From the NCBI RefSeq assembly GCF_040183065.1, contig NC_091131.1, positions 103,603,830-103,667,829 of the forward strand: a DNA stretch of 64,000 bases, in the 5' to 3' direction. The notes under the pieces are model-generated. The model was not told the origin of the DNA and did no database searches. It saw only the letters and a program-made list of their open reading frames with translations. Positions 24,877 through 32,947 of the stretch are shown here, piece by piece. Every line of letters begins with the position of its first letter. The first letter of the stretch is position 1. The translations under genes and the position numbers were made by a program. This DNA comes from Periplaneta americana (Eukaryota > Arthropoda > Insecta > Blattodea > Blattidae).

Positions 24877-25184
24877 ACACAGATTTTGTCTAGAGTTCTC
24901 CATCAAGGAGAGGCTCAAAGGTTTATTTCCCTCCTGAACTAGAGCTATAAAAAATCATGCATAGGCTACCATTAGAAGTAAATATTTTCAATAGAATAGT
25001 ATGTATATGTAATATGTTTCCACATATCTGCTTTAATGAAAACGTGCAAAGTCATTCAACGTGCATAATCTGAAAATAAAAAAAAATCTGTCAAGCACGT
25101 TTTAAAATATTATACGCATAGCACGTTTTTAAAATGTCTGTATTTTGAATCAGTAAGAAACAAGAATAGTAGGCTTATATTTTT

Positions 25185-25420
25185 AACTCGTACTCAGTGG
25201 TCTAACGGTTACCGAGCTAGTTGTAGGATTCAGACCGAGGGTGTTGGATTTTAATGGGCGACAAAATCGTTAGCTTGACTTCCTCTGGGAGGTGAAAGAA
25301 ACTGGTTTACGGTAGGTAAAATAATCCTGAACCTAATACAGGACCTTAGGAAAAATTTTTCTATTTTCGCTCACGTTGAATTTCGACGCTGAATAAATTC
25401 TGCAGTTAATAGCGTCCTTA
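25185..25420 (+). repeat. Possible tRNA-headed SINE
   Basis: 'ACTCAGTGGTCTAACGGTTA' resembles a tRNA 5' half, but the expected B box is degenerate ('GGATTCAGACCGAGG'). A body with 'GAGGTGAAAGAAACTGG' follows. Tentative. Confidence 0.4.
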
Positions 25421-25523
25421 AATAAAATACTACTGCAACTACTACTTACACTCATTTTAACAATATACTGCGAGCTTCGTATGGCTTACAAGCAAACGTT
25501 CTGATGGGGCAGATAAAAAAGTT

Positions 25524-25572
25524 ACTTTTTTTTTCTTCCACCATATTAATAATATCAAAAGAAGTGTTTATA
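25524..25572 (+). repeat. Left part of a dispersed repeat interrupted by the mariner at 25573
   Basis: 'CTTCCACCATATTAATAATA' and following bases recur inverted at 36175-36262 and direct at 47225-47320. The sequence resumes at 26139 after the mariner insertion ('AATCTTGGCCACTCGACCGC'). Confidence 0.75.
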
Positions 25573-26136
25573 CGAGGCGCATCCAGAAAGTAAGTTTCCC
25601 GATTTTCCCCCCTTGAAAGTAAACGTAATTAGCCGTGTCAATTGCGCATGCGTAACAGATATATGACGTATCAATCATATGTCAGCCGGACAGGTCCCAC
25701 CTGGTACCAGTAGCATGGCAGCAGTGGCCCGAAATGGAAGCTCTTATTCCTTCTCCCGCCGCCTGCGAGGTTCGGTCGGTGATAAAGTTCTTTAATGCAC
25801 AAAGCATTGCGCCAATTGAAATTCATCGGCAGCTCTGTCAGGTCTATGGGCCGAACATCTCTCTCTCTCTCAAGAAATTCCTGTCCTCCTGTGAGCGTTT
25901 TGGCAACGACGAAGAGCTGAAGACGTCTGTCACACGCTGGTTCCATTCACAGGCGGCAGAGTTCTACGACAGAGGGATACAAAAGTTTATCCCACGATAC
26001 GACAATTGTCTCAATTCTGATGGTGGCTATGTTGAAAAATAGCTGAAACATTTCTGTACCTGTTGCCAATAAATGTTTTCCTGAAAGTGTGTTCTTTTTT
26101 TTTAAATAGGGAAACTTACTTTCTGGATGCGCCTCG
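25573..26136 (+). mobile_element. Mariner deletion derivative with open ORF
   Basis: Inverted ends CGAGGCGCATCCAGAAAG / CTTTCTGGATGCGCCTCG lie between TA dinucleotides (25571-25572, 26137-26138). These are long, clean mariner-type termini. At 564 bp the element is less than half of a full mariner (about 1.3 kb). It interrupts the dispersed repeat at 25524, so it is younger than that repeat. Confidence 0.9.
25734..26042 (+). CDS. Fused N- and C-terminal mariner transposase remnant, 102 aa
   Basis: Starting at the ATG at 25734, residues 1-41 ('VRSVIKFFNAQSIAPIEIHR') match the N-terminal helix-turn-helix region by which mariner transposases bind their inverted repeats. Residues about 49-102 ('QAAEFYDRGIQKFIPRYDNC', ending YVEK) match the extreme C-terminus. 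The catalytic DD(D/E) core between them is deleted, yet the frame stays open through the join. It cannot catalyse transposition. If translated it could bind termini and compete with a full transposase; that is inference. The stop lies about 95 bp from the right terminus, as in full-length elements. Confidence 0.85.
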   Translation: MEALIPSPAACEVRSVIKFFNAQSIAPIEIHRQLCQVYGPNISLSLKKFLSSCERFGNDEELKTSVTRWFHSQAAEFYDRGIQKFIPRYDNCLNSDGGYVEK

Positions 26137-26166
26137 TACAAATCTTGGCCACTCGACCGCAATTAC

Positions 26167-26172
26167 GAGGCC
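26167..26172. repeat. 6-bp target-site duplication (left) of palindromic element
   Basis: GAGGCC immediately before the left terminus AGTAGAGAAGG; identical to 35839-35844. The joined flanks (TTAC-GAGGCC-GTCCAGAAAG) would read as a continuous mariner-type terminus. Confidence 0.9.
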
Positions 26173-26223
26173 AGTAGAGAAGGTTTGCGCGTGACGTCAA
26201 AGCATGGCGGAGTCCCGGATATG

Positions 26224-26385
26224 GCGTGACCTTGAGTGACCTTGAGGTAGGTCACGTACGCGTAGGTCAGTGACCTTGAGGAAGGTCACGTGCGCGTAGG
26301 GGTAGGTCAGTGACCTTGAGGTAGGTCACGTACGCGTTGGTGTAGTTCAGTGACCTTGGGGTAGGTCATGGTCATTGGCCTTGAG
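26224..26385. promoter_or_regulatory. Subterminal ~40-bp repeats with nuclear-receptor-type sites (left)
   Basis: AGGTCAGTGACCT occurs exactly at 26264-26276 and 26304-26316, and as AGTTCAGTGACCT at 26344-26356, spaced 40 bp. This fits the inverted-repeat-1 consensus for ecdysone receptor/USP elements (PuGKTCANTGAMCPy). TGACCTTGA, the complement of the FTZ-F1 extended half-site TCAAGGTCA, occurs at 26227, 26237, 26271 and 26311. Each repeat also has CACGTACGCG or CACGTGCGCG. The pattern is seen directly; hormone control is inference. Binding sites for a replication or integration protein are the alternative. Confidence 0.65.
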
Positions 26386-26700
26386 CGAGCACGTACCCCG
26401 CGCCCGTATGCATGTCAATTAAGACATGTCGCGACATGAGGTAGCACGTACCTCACCGGACGCACGTTCCCCGCCGGAAGCGGACCACCCCGCCTGCATG
26501 CATGTCAATGATCAAAAAGACGTGTCAGAAACCACGTACCCCGCCGGAAGCCGACCCCCGCCTGCATGCATACCAATGCACAGGACGTACGTGGTGGGAG
26601 GCACGTACCCCGCAGGATGCCGACCCCTAGCCAACGACAGGAAGCAGAGACCTACCCATGCATGCTAATGCGTGCAGAACGACAGGTATGAACTTGTACC
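26386..26700. repeat. Second subterminal repeat block (left)
   Basis: Three to four degenerate copies of a ~50-80 bp unit containing CACGTACCCCGCCGGAAGC, GACCCC, CGCCTGCATGCAT and CAATG. It probably carries the promoter of gene 1. The inverse lies at 35311-35625. Confidence 0.75.
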
Positions 26701-26718
26701 GTACGTGATGTAGAGAAA

Positions 26719-27195
26719 ATGCGAATTTTGGGTATAAAAACGATTAATTTACCACAAACGAGCATCATTCTGAGGAATACCATGGATCACCTACCGACGT
26801 GCAAATGTGATTGCTTTGCTAGGAGGCAGCCATCGCCTCAAGAAATGCAGTGCGAGGACGGCTACACGGAGGGGCCACCACCGGACAAGATGTGTAACAT
26901 TAAAGTGGGCGATCTAGTGAAAGGGATGGAGTACCCGATTAAGCGACTTCGATTTGCTTACACGAAGTACGGGCGGAAGGTAACAGCCGACCTGAAGAAT
27001 GGCGAGTCGCTGTTCCTACCATCGAAATTTGATGGATTGACGTATACCGATGTGCAGCTAATGTCCAGGACACCGCACAGCCTATATTACTATGGGCGTC
27101 GGAAGACCATGGATAACGAAAGAGAGTACAATATGGTGGAAATTAACCCCTCCCCGATGGGCTGGATGCCAGCGGACTGGGCGCCGCACTACTAA
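26719..27195 (+). CDS. Gene 1 (left): small protein with KYGR...FLPSKF core, function unknown
   Basis: 158 codons from the first ATG; a second ATG at 26779 would give 138 residues and begins with a Cys cluster (CKCDC). A core of about residues 60-120 has 'RFAYTKYGRKVTADL', 'SLFLPSKF', 'LTYTDVQLM' and 'LYYYGRR'. The pattern of a strand-rich 'TKYG', an 'FLPxRF' and a following 'LYYxG' reminds me of small OB-fold-like proteins found beside other virus-derived genes in arthropod genomes, which suggests single-stranded-DNA binding. That is weak inference. It is the gene closest to the terminus and lies 50 bp before gene 2 on the same strand. Confidence 0.65.
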   Translation: MRILGIKTINLPQTSIILRNTMDHLPTCKCDCFARRQPSPQEMQCEDGYTEGPPPDKMCNIKVGDLVKGMEYPIKRLRFAYTKYGRKVTADLKNGESLFLPSKFDGLTYTDVQLMSRTPHSLYYYGRRKTMDNEREYNMVEINPSPMGWMPADWAPHY

Positions 27196-27245
27196 AAGGG
27201 AGAAGGGGAGCAACAAGAGCGGTTAGTACGTCAGTAGGAGGCAAC

Positions 27246-27824
27246 ATGGAGTCATCATACTTTTATATTGGGAACGCATTGTTTGCGAAGATAAAACTGG
27301 TAAACGAAGCGCAGATTGACTCTATCACGGTGGGTGGCACCTCAACAACAGTGAAGATAGTGCGCGATGTGGACTACCCTAGTGACCATATCAAGTTCGC
27401 GATTGTAATATACAATCCTACATTATCGAGATCGGTAGCCGTACACATGTCACGACAAGACGGACAGACGATGCGGATGCGACCGACGGGGCTAGAAAAG
27501 GAAGAGACTGTGTCGTCACTAGGCGAGCACGGCGATTTCGTTGTGCTACTACCAAGTTTTACCGGGGTTGATACAATTAAAGAAATATACGCGGAGTGCA
27601 ATCTATCGATCACAACGTATCGTCTAGACCTGGATGTGCTACACGTGCAGGCGCCGAACAGAACACAATGCGATGGTGTGAGAACCGTGGCAGCGGACAC
27701 TGGGGCACTACTGGTGGCAACAATGGGGGTCTCAACGCAAAATTACAAACACGTCCCATATATTCCTCGGAAGATGAGTACAGAACACAAGACAATCGTT
27801 AATTTTGCACTTGTAGAGAAGTGA
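27246..27824 (+). CDS. Gene 2 (left): beta-rich protein of unknown function, 192 aa
   Basis: An uninterrupted frame from ATG (27246) to TGA, preceded by AGGAGGCAAC. The sequence alternates hydrophobic and polar residues (IGNALFAKIKLVN, IKFAIVIYNP, GDFVVLLPSF, YRLDLDVLHVQAP), typical of an all-beta fold. No signal peptide, membrane segment or cysteine pattern. Position between gene 1 and the spliced gene 3, and lack of catalytic motifs, would fit a minor structural protein, but I do not recognise the family. The right-arm copy differs by one deleted base near 27732/34279 that changes the last ~30 residues. Confidence 0.65.
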   Translation: MESSYFYIGNALFAKIKLVNEAQIDSITVGGTSTTVKIVRDVDYPSDHIKFAIVIYNPTLSRSVAVHMSRQDGQTMRMRPTGLEKEETVSSLGEHGDFVVLLPSFTGVDTIKEIYAECNLSITTYRLDLDVLHVQAPNRTQCDGVRTVAADTGALLVATMGVSTQNYKHVPYIPRKMSTEHKTIVNFALVEK

Positions 27825-27865
27825 CGGTTACAGCGGATGTGGGGTCCACGTGCTCCATCCTCACA

Positions 27866-29064
27866 ATGGACCAGGGGGGAGATGAAGTCATCTGCAAATT
27901 GTATATAAACGGTCACCTATCAGACAGACCATCACCAGTTTTCACAAAGGCAGAATGGCTGTGCACGGTGAACATAAAGGGTATTATGTATCGTATTTTG
28001 TCTTCTAGTTGTGGAGTGAGCAAGACGATAGCATCTTGCGGGGGGTGCTCCAGGCGTGGGAGCAACATAGTGCAGAGTTCCACACCCGTCTCTGTGATGG
28101 GTCGAACCACACGATTGTGTGTCTCACCCCTGGGAGAGGGAGGCCGAGGCGACGACGTCGACGTGCTACCCGGGCTGCCCTGAATTTTACCGTTGCCTGG
28201 GCGAGGTACGTAATGATGATACATGGAGTGATGACATATATATGGTGCCGGCAATCAGTGAGCTAATGCATGTGGTGTCTGCTGTTACAGTACGTGGCGA
28301 GGTTTGGACAGCACCGCTGGGTGCTGTTCTGTGGGTCGGAGGCCACAGCAGCCCATCGCACGGCCTTCCACGCGGAGGAGTGCTACGGGTTGGTACACGT
28401 TGAGACGTGTTCTGACCCGAGGGAGGGCGGGTGTATGGAACAGCGAAGACCTTGTTCGTACACCTGCTTCACGTTCGCCAGGACGGCTCAAACGGTAAGC
28501 AGAAAGAACAACATTGTCTTAAAGGGACCGGATATGTATCACAGAGCGACGATGTATTGATGTACTGTATACATGTTTCAGTTCTTGGAGAACGTACTCG
28601 GTGCAAGGGTGAGGGACAGCCAGGCGCTGGACCTCTCGTGCGAGCCGGTCCCTGCAGCAGGCCTCCCACCGACCAATGACCTCGCCGCCCCCTCCACCTC
28701 CGGGATGCGACCCCTGGACGAGACACCGCCACGGCAGCCGACGTGGTGCAGGCTGCCGTCAGAGTCGGAGTCCAGGGTTCTCACCCCAACGCCGGACTAC
28801 AGCCATCCGTGGTCGCGGACGCCGTCGTCTATGCACATCGATTGGGACACGGCGTCCACGATCAGCGCACCGGCCTCGCCATCGCTGTGGGCTGCAGCGG
28901 ACCTGCCATCGTCCGGTGACGACGTTTTCACCTCTGGTGGAGAGGTGGAAGACGCATCGTCATCGGACGGCTTCGAATACTTCGTGCCGGATGACACCCC
29001 GTCCTCTGACGAGGGCGTGGTGTTGTCCGACGCTGACGACAGGTATTCGCTGCGTGAGGAGTAA
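27866..29064 (+). CDS. Gene 3 (left): spliced Cys-rich protein with acidic Ser/Asp C-terminus
   Basis: Three splice sites are clear: donor GAG/GTACGT at 28206, acceptor TTACAG at 28290, donor ACG/GTAAGC at 28495, acceptor TTTCAG at 28581. Exons 28291-28494 (68 codons) and 28582-29064 (161 codons incl. stop) are both phase 0. The first is rich in Cys and His (HAEECYGL, HVETC, CMEQ, CSYTC), perhaps a metal-binding module; the second ends in an acidic tail (VPDDTPSSDEG). Upstream, three frames overlap at 27866-28205. A further acceptor (TCTTCTAG, 28008) suggests alternative 5' exons, or there is a frame break. The start is unresolved. A polyadenylation signal AATAAA is at 29179. Confidence 0.6.
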
Positions 29065-29069
29065 ACTGT

Positions 29070-29101
<32 letters not shown>

Positions 29102-29338
29102 GTATACTTTGTAGTAAACTGTGGCGTGTGTGTGTGTGTGTGTGCGTAATGCAAATACACATATGTAAATACTTAATTAATAAATGTAGATGACTCCATG
29201 TATCAGTGTTTGGTATTGGAACCCTACAATCACCTGACCGGGGGGTGGGATCGTTTGCGTAGGGGGGAGCTATCCTGTACCTATATCCCGCACATGGGAG
29301 TGAGGAAATAAGACTATGGTATCACAAAAAAAGCATAT
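29065..29338. other. Convergent intergenic with GT repeats (left arm)
   Basis: Two GT runs separated by a duplicated TAGTAAACTGTGG. The first run is 8 bp longer than its mirror copy at about 32920-32942. Genes 3 and 4 converge here, each with its own AATAAA. Confidence 0.85.
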
Positions 29339-29921
29339 TTATTTTCCTGACATCCAATTGTACAGTACATATATATTCTGTAACGCACATTGAATATTCG
29401 CACGTCGACAATGGAAAAGGCAGCTGGCCTTTATCCCCACATGCTGTTTTAATGTCCTCAGCGGTGGGCAGCCACATGAATACAAATCAATGACATCACG
29501 TCCCAATATTGATTCCAAGTACGCCTTCTTCTCCTCTCCTTTGGTATACACTTTATCCACTCCTTGGGCGACCATATGCAGTATGCGTCGGAGTTCGGGG
29601 TATGGAATGCATCCACTGTCCCACTTGAGCCCGTGGAAGCTGGACTCGAGCCAGGATGCACTTCTCGACGGTGTGCAGTGTGAAGGTGGGCGGAATATGC
29701 AATGCACCATCTGGTAGTCATCCGTCACGGCAGCTAATTCTTTGCAGACAAAGTTCCCTGCAGTGGTGTGGAATCCCTGAACATCGAGTATAATGTAGGT
29801 TTCCTTGCGAATGAGAGCAATAGTTACGATATGGACAAACCTAGTATTTCGTCCACCTCTAAGTACGACCAATGCACATGAATGTGCGAACTAGTAACGT
29901 ATATCGATAGCCGACTTACAT
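29339..29921 (-). CDS. Gene 4 (left): DVQGF-type protein, possible nuclease, spliced start
   Basis: The main exon 29339-29840 encodes 166 residues, starting just upstream of 'YIILDVQGFH' and including 'KELAAVTDD', 'WLESSFHGLKWDSGCI', 'VDKVYTKGEEK' and 'GCPPLRTLK'. Proteins with the same ordered blocks (DVQGF, KEL, HGLxW, VYxKGxEK, CPxL) occur as uncharacterised proteins in many arthropod genomes. The spaced acidic and Lys residues suggest a nuclease-like fold, but this is inference. A GTAAGT...TAG intron (29841-29919) would join AT to G to create the start codon. The AATAAA overlaps the stop region. Confidence 0.6.
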
Positions 29922-29923
29922 GT

Positions 29924-30821
29924 TCACGCAACGTCTCGTACAATGCGGGAGAGCGGTGTATAGTCCACAACCTTCTCGTGCAGAATGAGGCAATATGCAT
30001 TAGTTTGAGCCGGTATATTTTCCGACTTTGTGAAATCAATGCGCACGTGGACGGAACCGACGTTCAGTTGGTCCTCTTGTTTGGAGCAGTCAATTACAAA
30101 GAGGGGGGCGGTGTCCTTGAACTGTGATATCTGAAGGAGAGGATAGCTTTCGCCTCCATAGTAGGAGGCCTTGGAATCTGGCGTAATGCTCATATAGCAT
30201 TGCGAACTTATCATTTTTAAAATCGAGATTGTAGTTGCTATAGGGAAACCGTTCTCCATTTAGGTACATCTTTAGGTCCGTGATGTTGCAATGGTCGAAT
30301 TTACTCGCGTCCTTAGTCACGCCGTTCCTGTCTGTCTGGAATCCCACAATTATAAATCTCGGCTTTGTCGCCTTAGGAGACGTGCCAACGTCCCAGGAAT
30401 GCGTAGTGGCCTGTGGGAGCGATGGGCGTTCGTATAGAGTCCAGGACCGAAACGGCACACGTATCGGTTTATCGCCCTCCAAGAGCTTATAGAACATGAG
30501 TTTTTCCGTATCCTCCACGGTCACGACGGGCATCCTCCACTCTACGCCCGTTATTTGTATTAGCCCGGGGTCCAGATCCGTACCGATGGTTGCGTTTTTT
30601 GTATTTTTGCTTCTGATTAGAATCAGCTCCTGTCTACATTTTAGTAGAACCTGCGTGAAATCCTCAGCGAAGCCTAGTAGCATCCGCAGGGGCACAACAG
30701 CACTGAACGCGTTATTGGTAACGATCGCGTTAGCGCCTTCAAGGTCCCACCCCGCATTCTGCAACCGTTTAGCTTCCATGATGTTAAGGGATGCATAACT
30801 CTTCATGAGGCTGGCGATACC
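29924..30821 (-). pseudogene. Gene 5 (left): capsid-like gene, 5'-truncated and frameshifted
   Basis: Mirror copy of the gene at 30890-32096 but lacking about its first 103 codons: homology ends at 30821, where the loop begins, and the open frame merely runs on into loop sequence. It carries the same frame change near 30170-30180 as the right copy. Differences from the right copy include K/S, D/Y and P/L replacements, so the arms are not identical. It cannot make a complete product. Confidence 0.8.
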
Positions 30822-31198
30822 GACACGCAAGTCAATAACAACGCCTAACCGCCAATTTCTCGAAGCACTTGAGTTCGCGGTAACCATACATGGATCCTCT
30901 CGCGATAACGGCACCGGAGCCCTCCGACAATAGAATAACGAAGGTGGAGGAATTTGTGTTTAAACCGTATAACAACACCGCACTGAACGAGAGCGATGAG
31001 ATCAGGATATCGGTTCAGACTGAGGATCTTCTCACGCTTCCGTCTAACAGCTGTCTGTACATTGAAGGTACATTTAAGAAGACTGCTGCTTCGAATGACA
31101 AGACGTCCGCGAAGCTAGTTAATAATGCCTTGGCATTTCTGTTCGATGAAATCCGACTAGACCTAAACGGCGTAAGGATCGATGATGTACGCAATGTA
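30822..31198. other. Single-copy loop of the palindrome
   Basis: 377 bp present once. It contains 68 bp of upstream sequence plus the first ~103 codons of the right-arm capsid-like gene. Inverse pairing ends sharply on both sides (…GATACC / GGTATC…) with no obvious repeat at the junction beyond a few bases. Confidence 0.9.
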
Positions 31199-32096
31199 GG
31201 TATCGCCAGCCTCATGAAGAATTATGCATCCCTTAACATCATGGAAGCTAAACGGTTGCAGAATGCGGGGTGGGACCTTGAAGGCGCTAACGCGATCGTT
31301 ACCAATAACGCGTTCAGTGCTGTTGTGCCCCTGCGGATGCTACTAGGCTTCGCTGAGGATTTCACGCAGGTTCTACTAAAATGTAGACAGGAGCTGATTC
31401 TAATCAGAAGCAAAAATACAAAAAACGCAACCATCGGTACGGATCTGGACCCCGGGCTAATACAAATAACGGGCGTAGAGTGGAGGATGCCCGTCGTGAC
31501 CGTGGAGGATACGGAAAAACTCATGTTCTATAAGCTCTTGGAGGGCGATAAACCGATACGTGTGCCGTTTCGGTCCTGGACTCTATACGAACGCCCATCG
31601 CTCCCCCAGGCCACTACGCATTCCTGGGACGTTGGCACGTCTCTTAAGGCGACAAAGCCGAGATTTATAATTGTGGGATTCCAGACCGACAAGAACGGCG
31701 TGACTAAGTACGCGAGTAAATTCGACCATTGCAACATCACGGACCTAAAGATGTACCTAAATGGAGAACGGTTTCCCTATAGCAACTACAATCTCGATTT
31801 TAAAAATGATAAGTTCGCAATGCTATATGAGCATTACGCCAGATTCCAAGGCCTCCTACTATGGAGGCGAAAGCTATCCTCTCCTTCAGATATCACAGTT
31901 CAAGGACACCGCCCCCCTCTTTGTAATTGACTGCTCCAAACAAGAGGACCAACTGAACGTCGGTTCCGTCCACGTGCGCATTGATTTCACAAAGTCGGAA
32001 AATATACCGGCTCAAACTAATGCATATTGCCTCATTCTGCACGAGAAGGTTGTGGACTATACACCGCTCTCCCGCATTGTACGAGACGTTGCGTGA
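30890..32096 (+). pseudogene. Gene 5 (right): double-jelly-roll major-capsid-like protein, frameshifted
   Basis: From the ATG at 30890 a 346-codon frame holds blocks such as 'DEIRISVQTEDLLTLPSNSC', 'NNALAFLFDEIRLDLNGV' and 'RFIIVGFQTDKNG'. Proteins with these blocks are common uncharacterised genes in arthropod genomes. The beta-rich layout with a repeated LNG...P motif is what I expect of a double-jelly-roll capsid subunit, which would build the virion shell. Near 31846-31850 the conserved reading passes to the +1 frame, which stays open to 32096 and encodes the expected C-terminal third (VIDCS, TNAYCLILH, PLSRIVR). So the gene is broken by one base, or read by +1 frameshifting. Gene 4 follows directly. 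Confidence 0.6.
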
Positions 32097-32098
32097 AC

Positions 32099-32681
32099 AT
32101 GTAAGTCGGCTATCGATATACGTTACTAGTTCGCACATTCATGTGCATTGGTCGTACTTAGAGGTGGACGAAATACTAGGTTTGTCCATATCGTAACTAT
32201 TGCTCTCATTCGCAAGGAAACCTACATTATACTCGATGTTCAGGGATTCCACACCACTGCAGGGAACTTTGTCTGCAAAGAATTAGCTGCCGTGACGGAT
32301 GACTACCAGATGGTGCATTGCATATTCCGCCCACCTTCACACTGCACACCGTCGAGAAGTGCATCCTGGCTCGAGTCCAGCTTCCACGGGCTCAAGTGGG
32401 ACAGTGGATGCATTCCATACCCCGAACTCCGACGCATACTGCATATGGTCGCCCAAGGAGTGGATAAAGTGTATACCAAAGGAGAGGAGAAGAAGGCGTA
32501 CTTGGAATCAATATTGGGACGTGATGTCATTGATTTGTATTCATGTGGCTGCCCACCGCTGAGGACATTAAAACAGCATGTGGGGATAAAGGCCAGCTGC
32601 CTTTTCCATTGTCGACGTGCGAATATTCAATGTGCGTTACAGAATATATATGTACTGTACAATTGGATGTCAGGAAAATAA
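32099..32681 (+). CDS. Gene 4 (right): DVQGF-type protein, possible nuclease, spliced start
   Basis: Mirror copy of 29339-29921 with the same residues. A consensus donor GTAAGT begins at 32101, three bases after the end of the capsid-like frame. An acceptor ACTAG ends at 32179, giving a 79-nt intron. Exon 32180-32681 then runs 166 codons to TAA, which overlaps AATAAA (32677-32682). This layout implies gene 4 is expressed from a transcript that includes, or is spliced from, the capsid-like gene's leader. The alternative in-frame start is a non-AUG codon at 32148. Confidence 0.6.
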
Positions 32682-32947
32682 ATATGCTTTTTTTGTGATA
32701 CCATAGTCTTATTTCCTCACTCCCATGTGCGGGATATAGGTACAGGATAGCTCCCCCCTACGCAAACGATCCCACCCCCCGGTCAGGTGATTGTAGGGTT
32801 CCAATACCAAACACTGATACATGGAGTCATCTACATTTATTAATTAAGTATTTACATATGTGTATTTGCATTACGCACACACACACACACACACGCCACA
32901 GTTTACTACAAAGTATACGACACACACACACACACACACACCACAGT
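32682..32947. other. Convergent intergenic with CA repeats (right arm)
   Basis: Mirror of 29065-29338, with shorter CA run. Confidence 0.85.

Larger units (their letters stand above)
26173..30821 (+). repeat. Left arm of the palindrome
   Basis: 4,649 bp, almost identical to the inverse of 31199-35838. It holds genes 1-3 on the plus strand, and the DVQGF gene and a 5'-truncated capsid-like gene on the minus strand. Inner homology stops abruptly at GCTGGCGATACC (30810-30821). Confidence 0.95.

Noticed and set aside
28304-28784. Other-frame open frames across gene 3 in both arms
   Set aside because: GC-rich sequence keeps several frames open; only the frames supported by splice signals and phase were kept.
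30090-30914. 274-codon minus-strand frame as an intact capsid-like gene
   Set aside because: Its first ~30 codons are loop sequence read in reverse, not homologous to the right-arm N-terminus; the gene is truncated.
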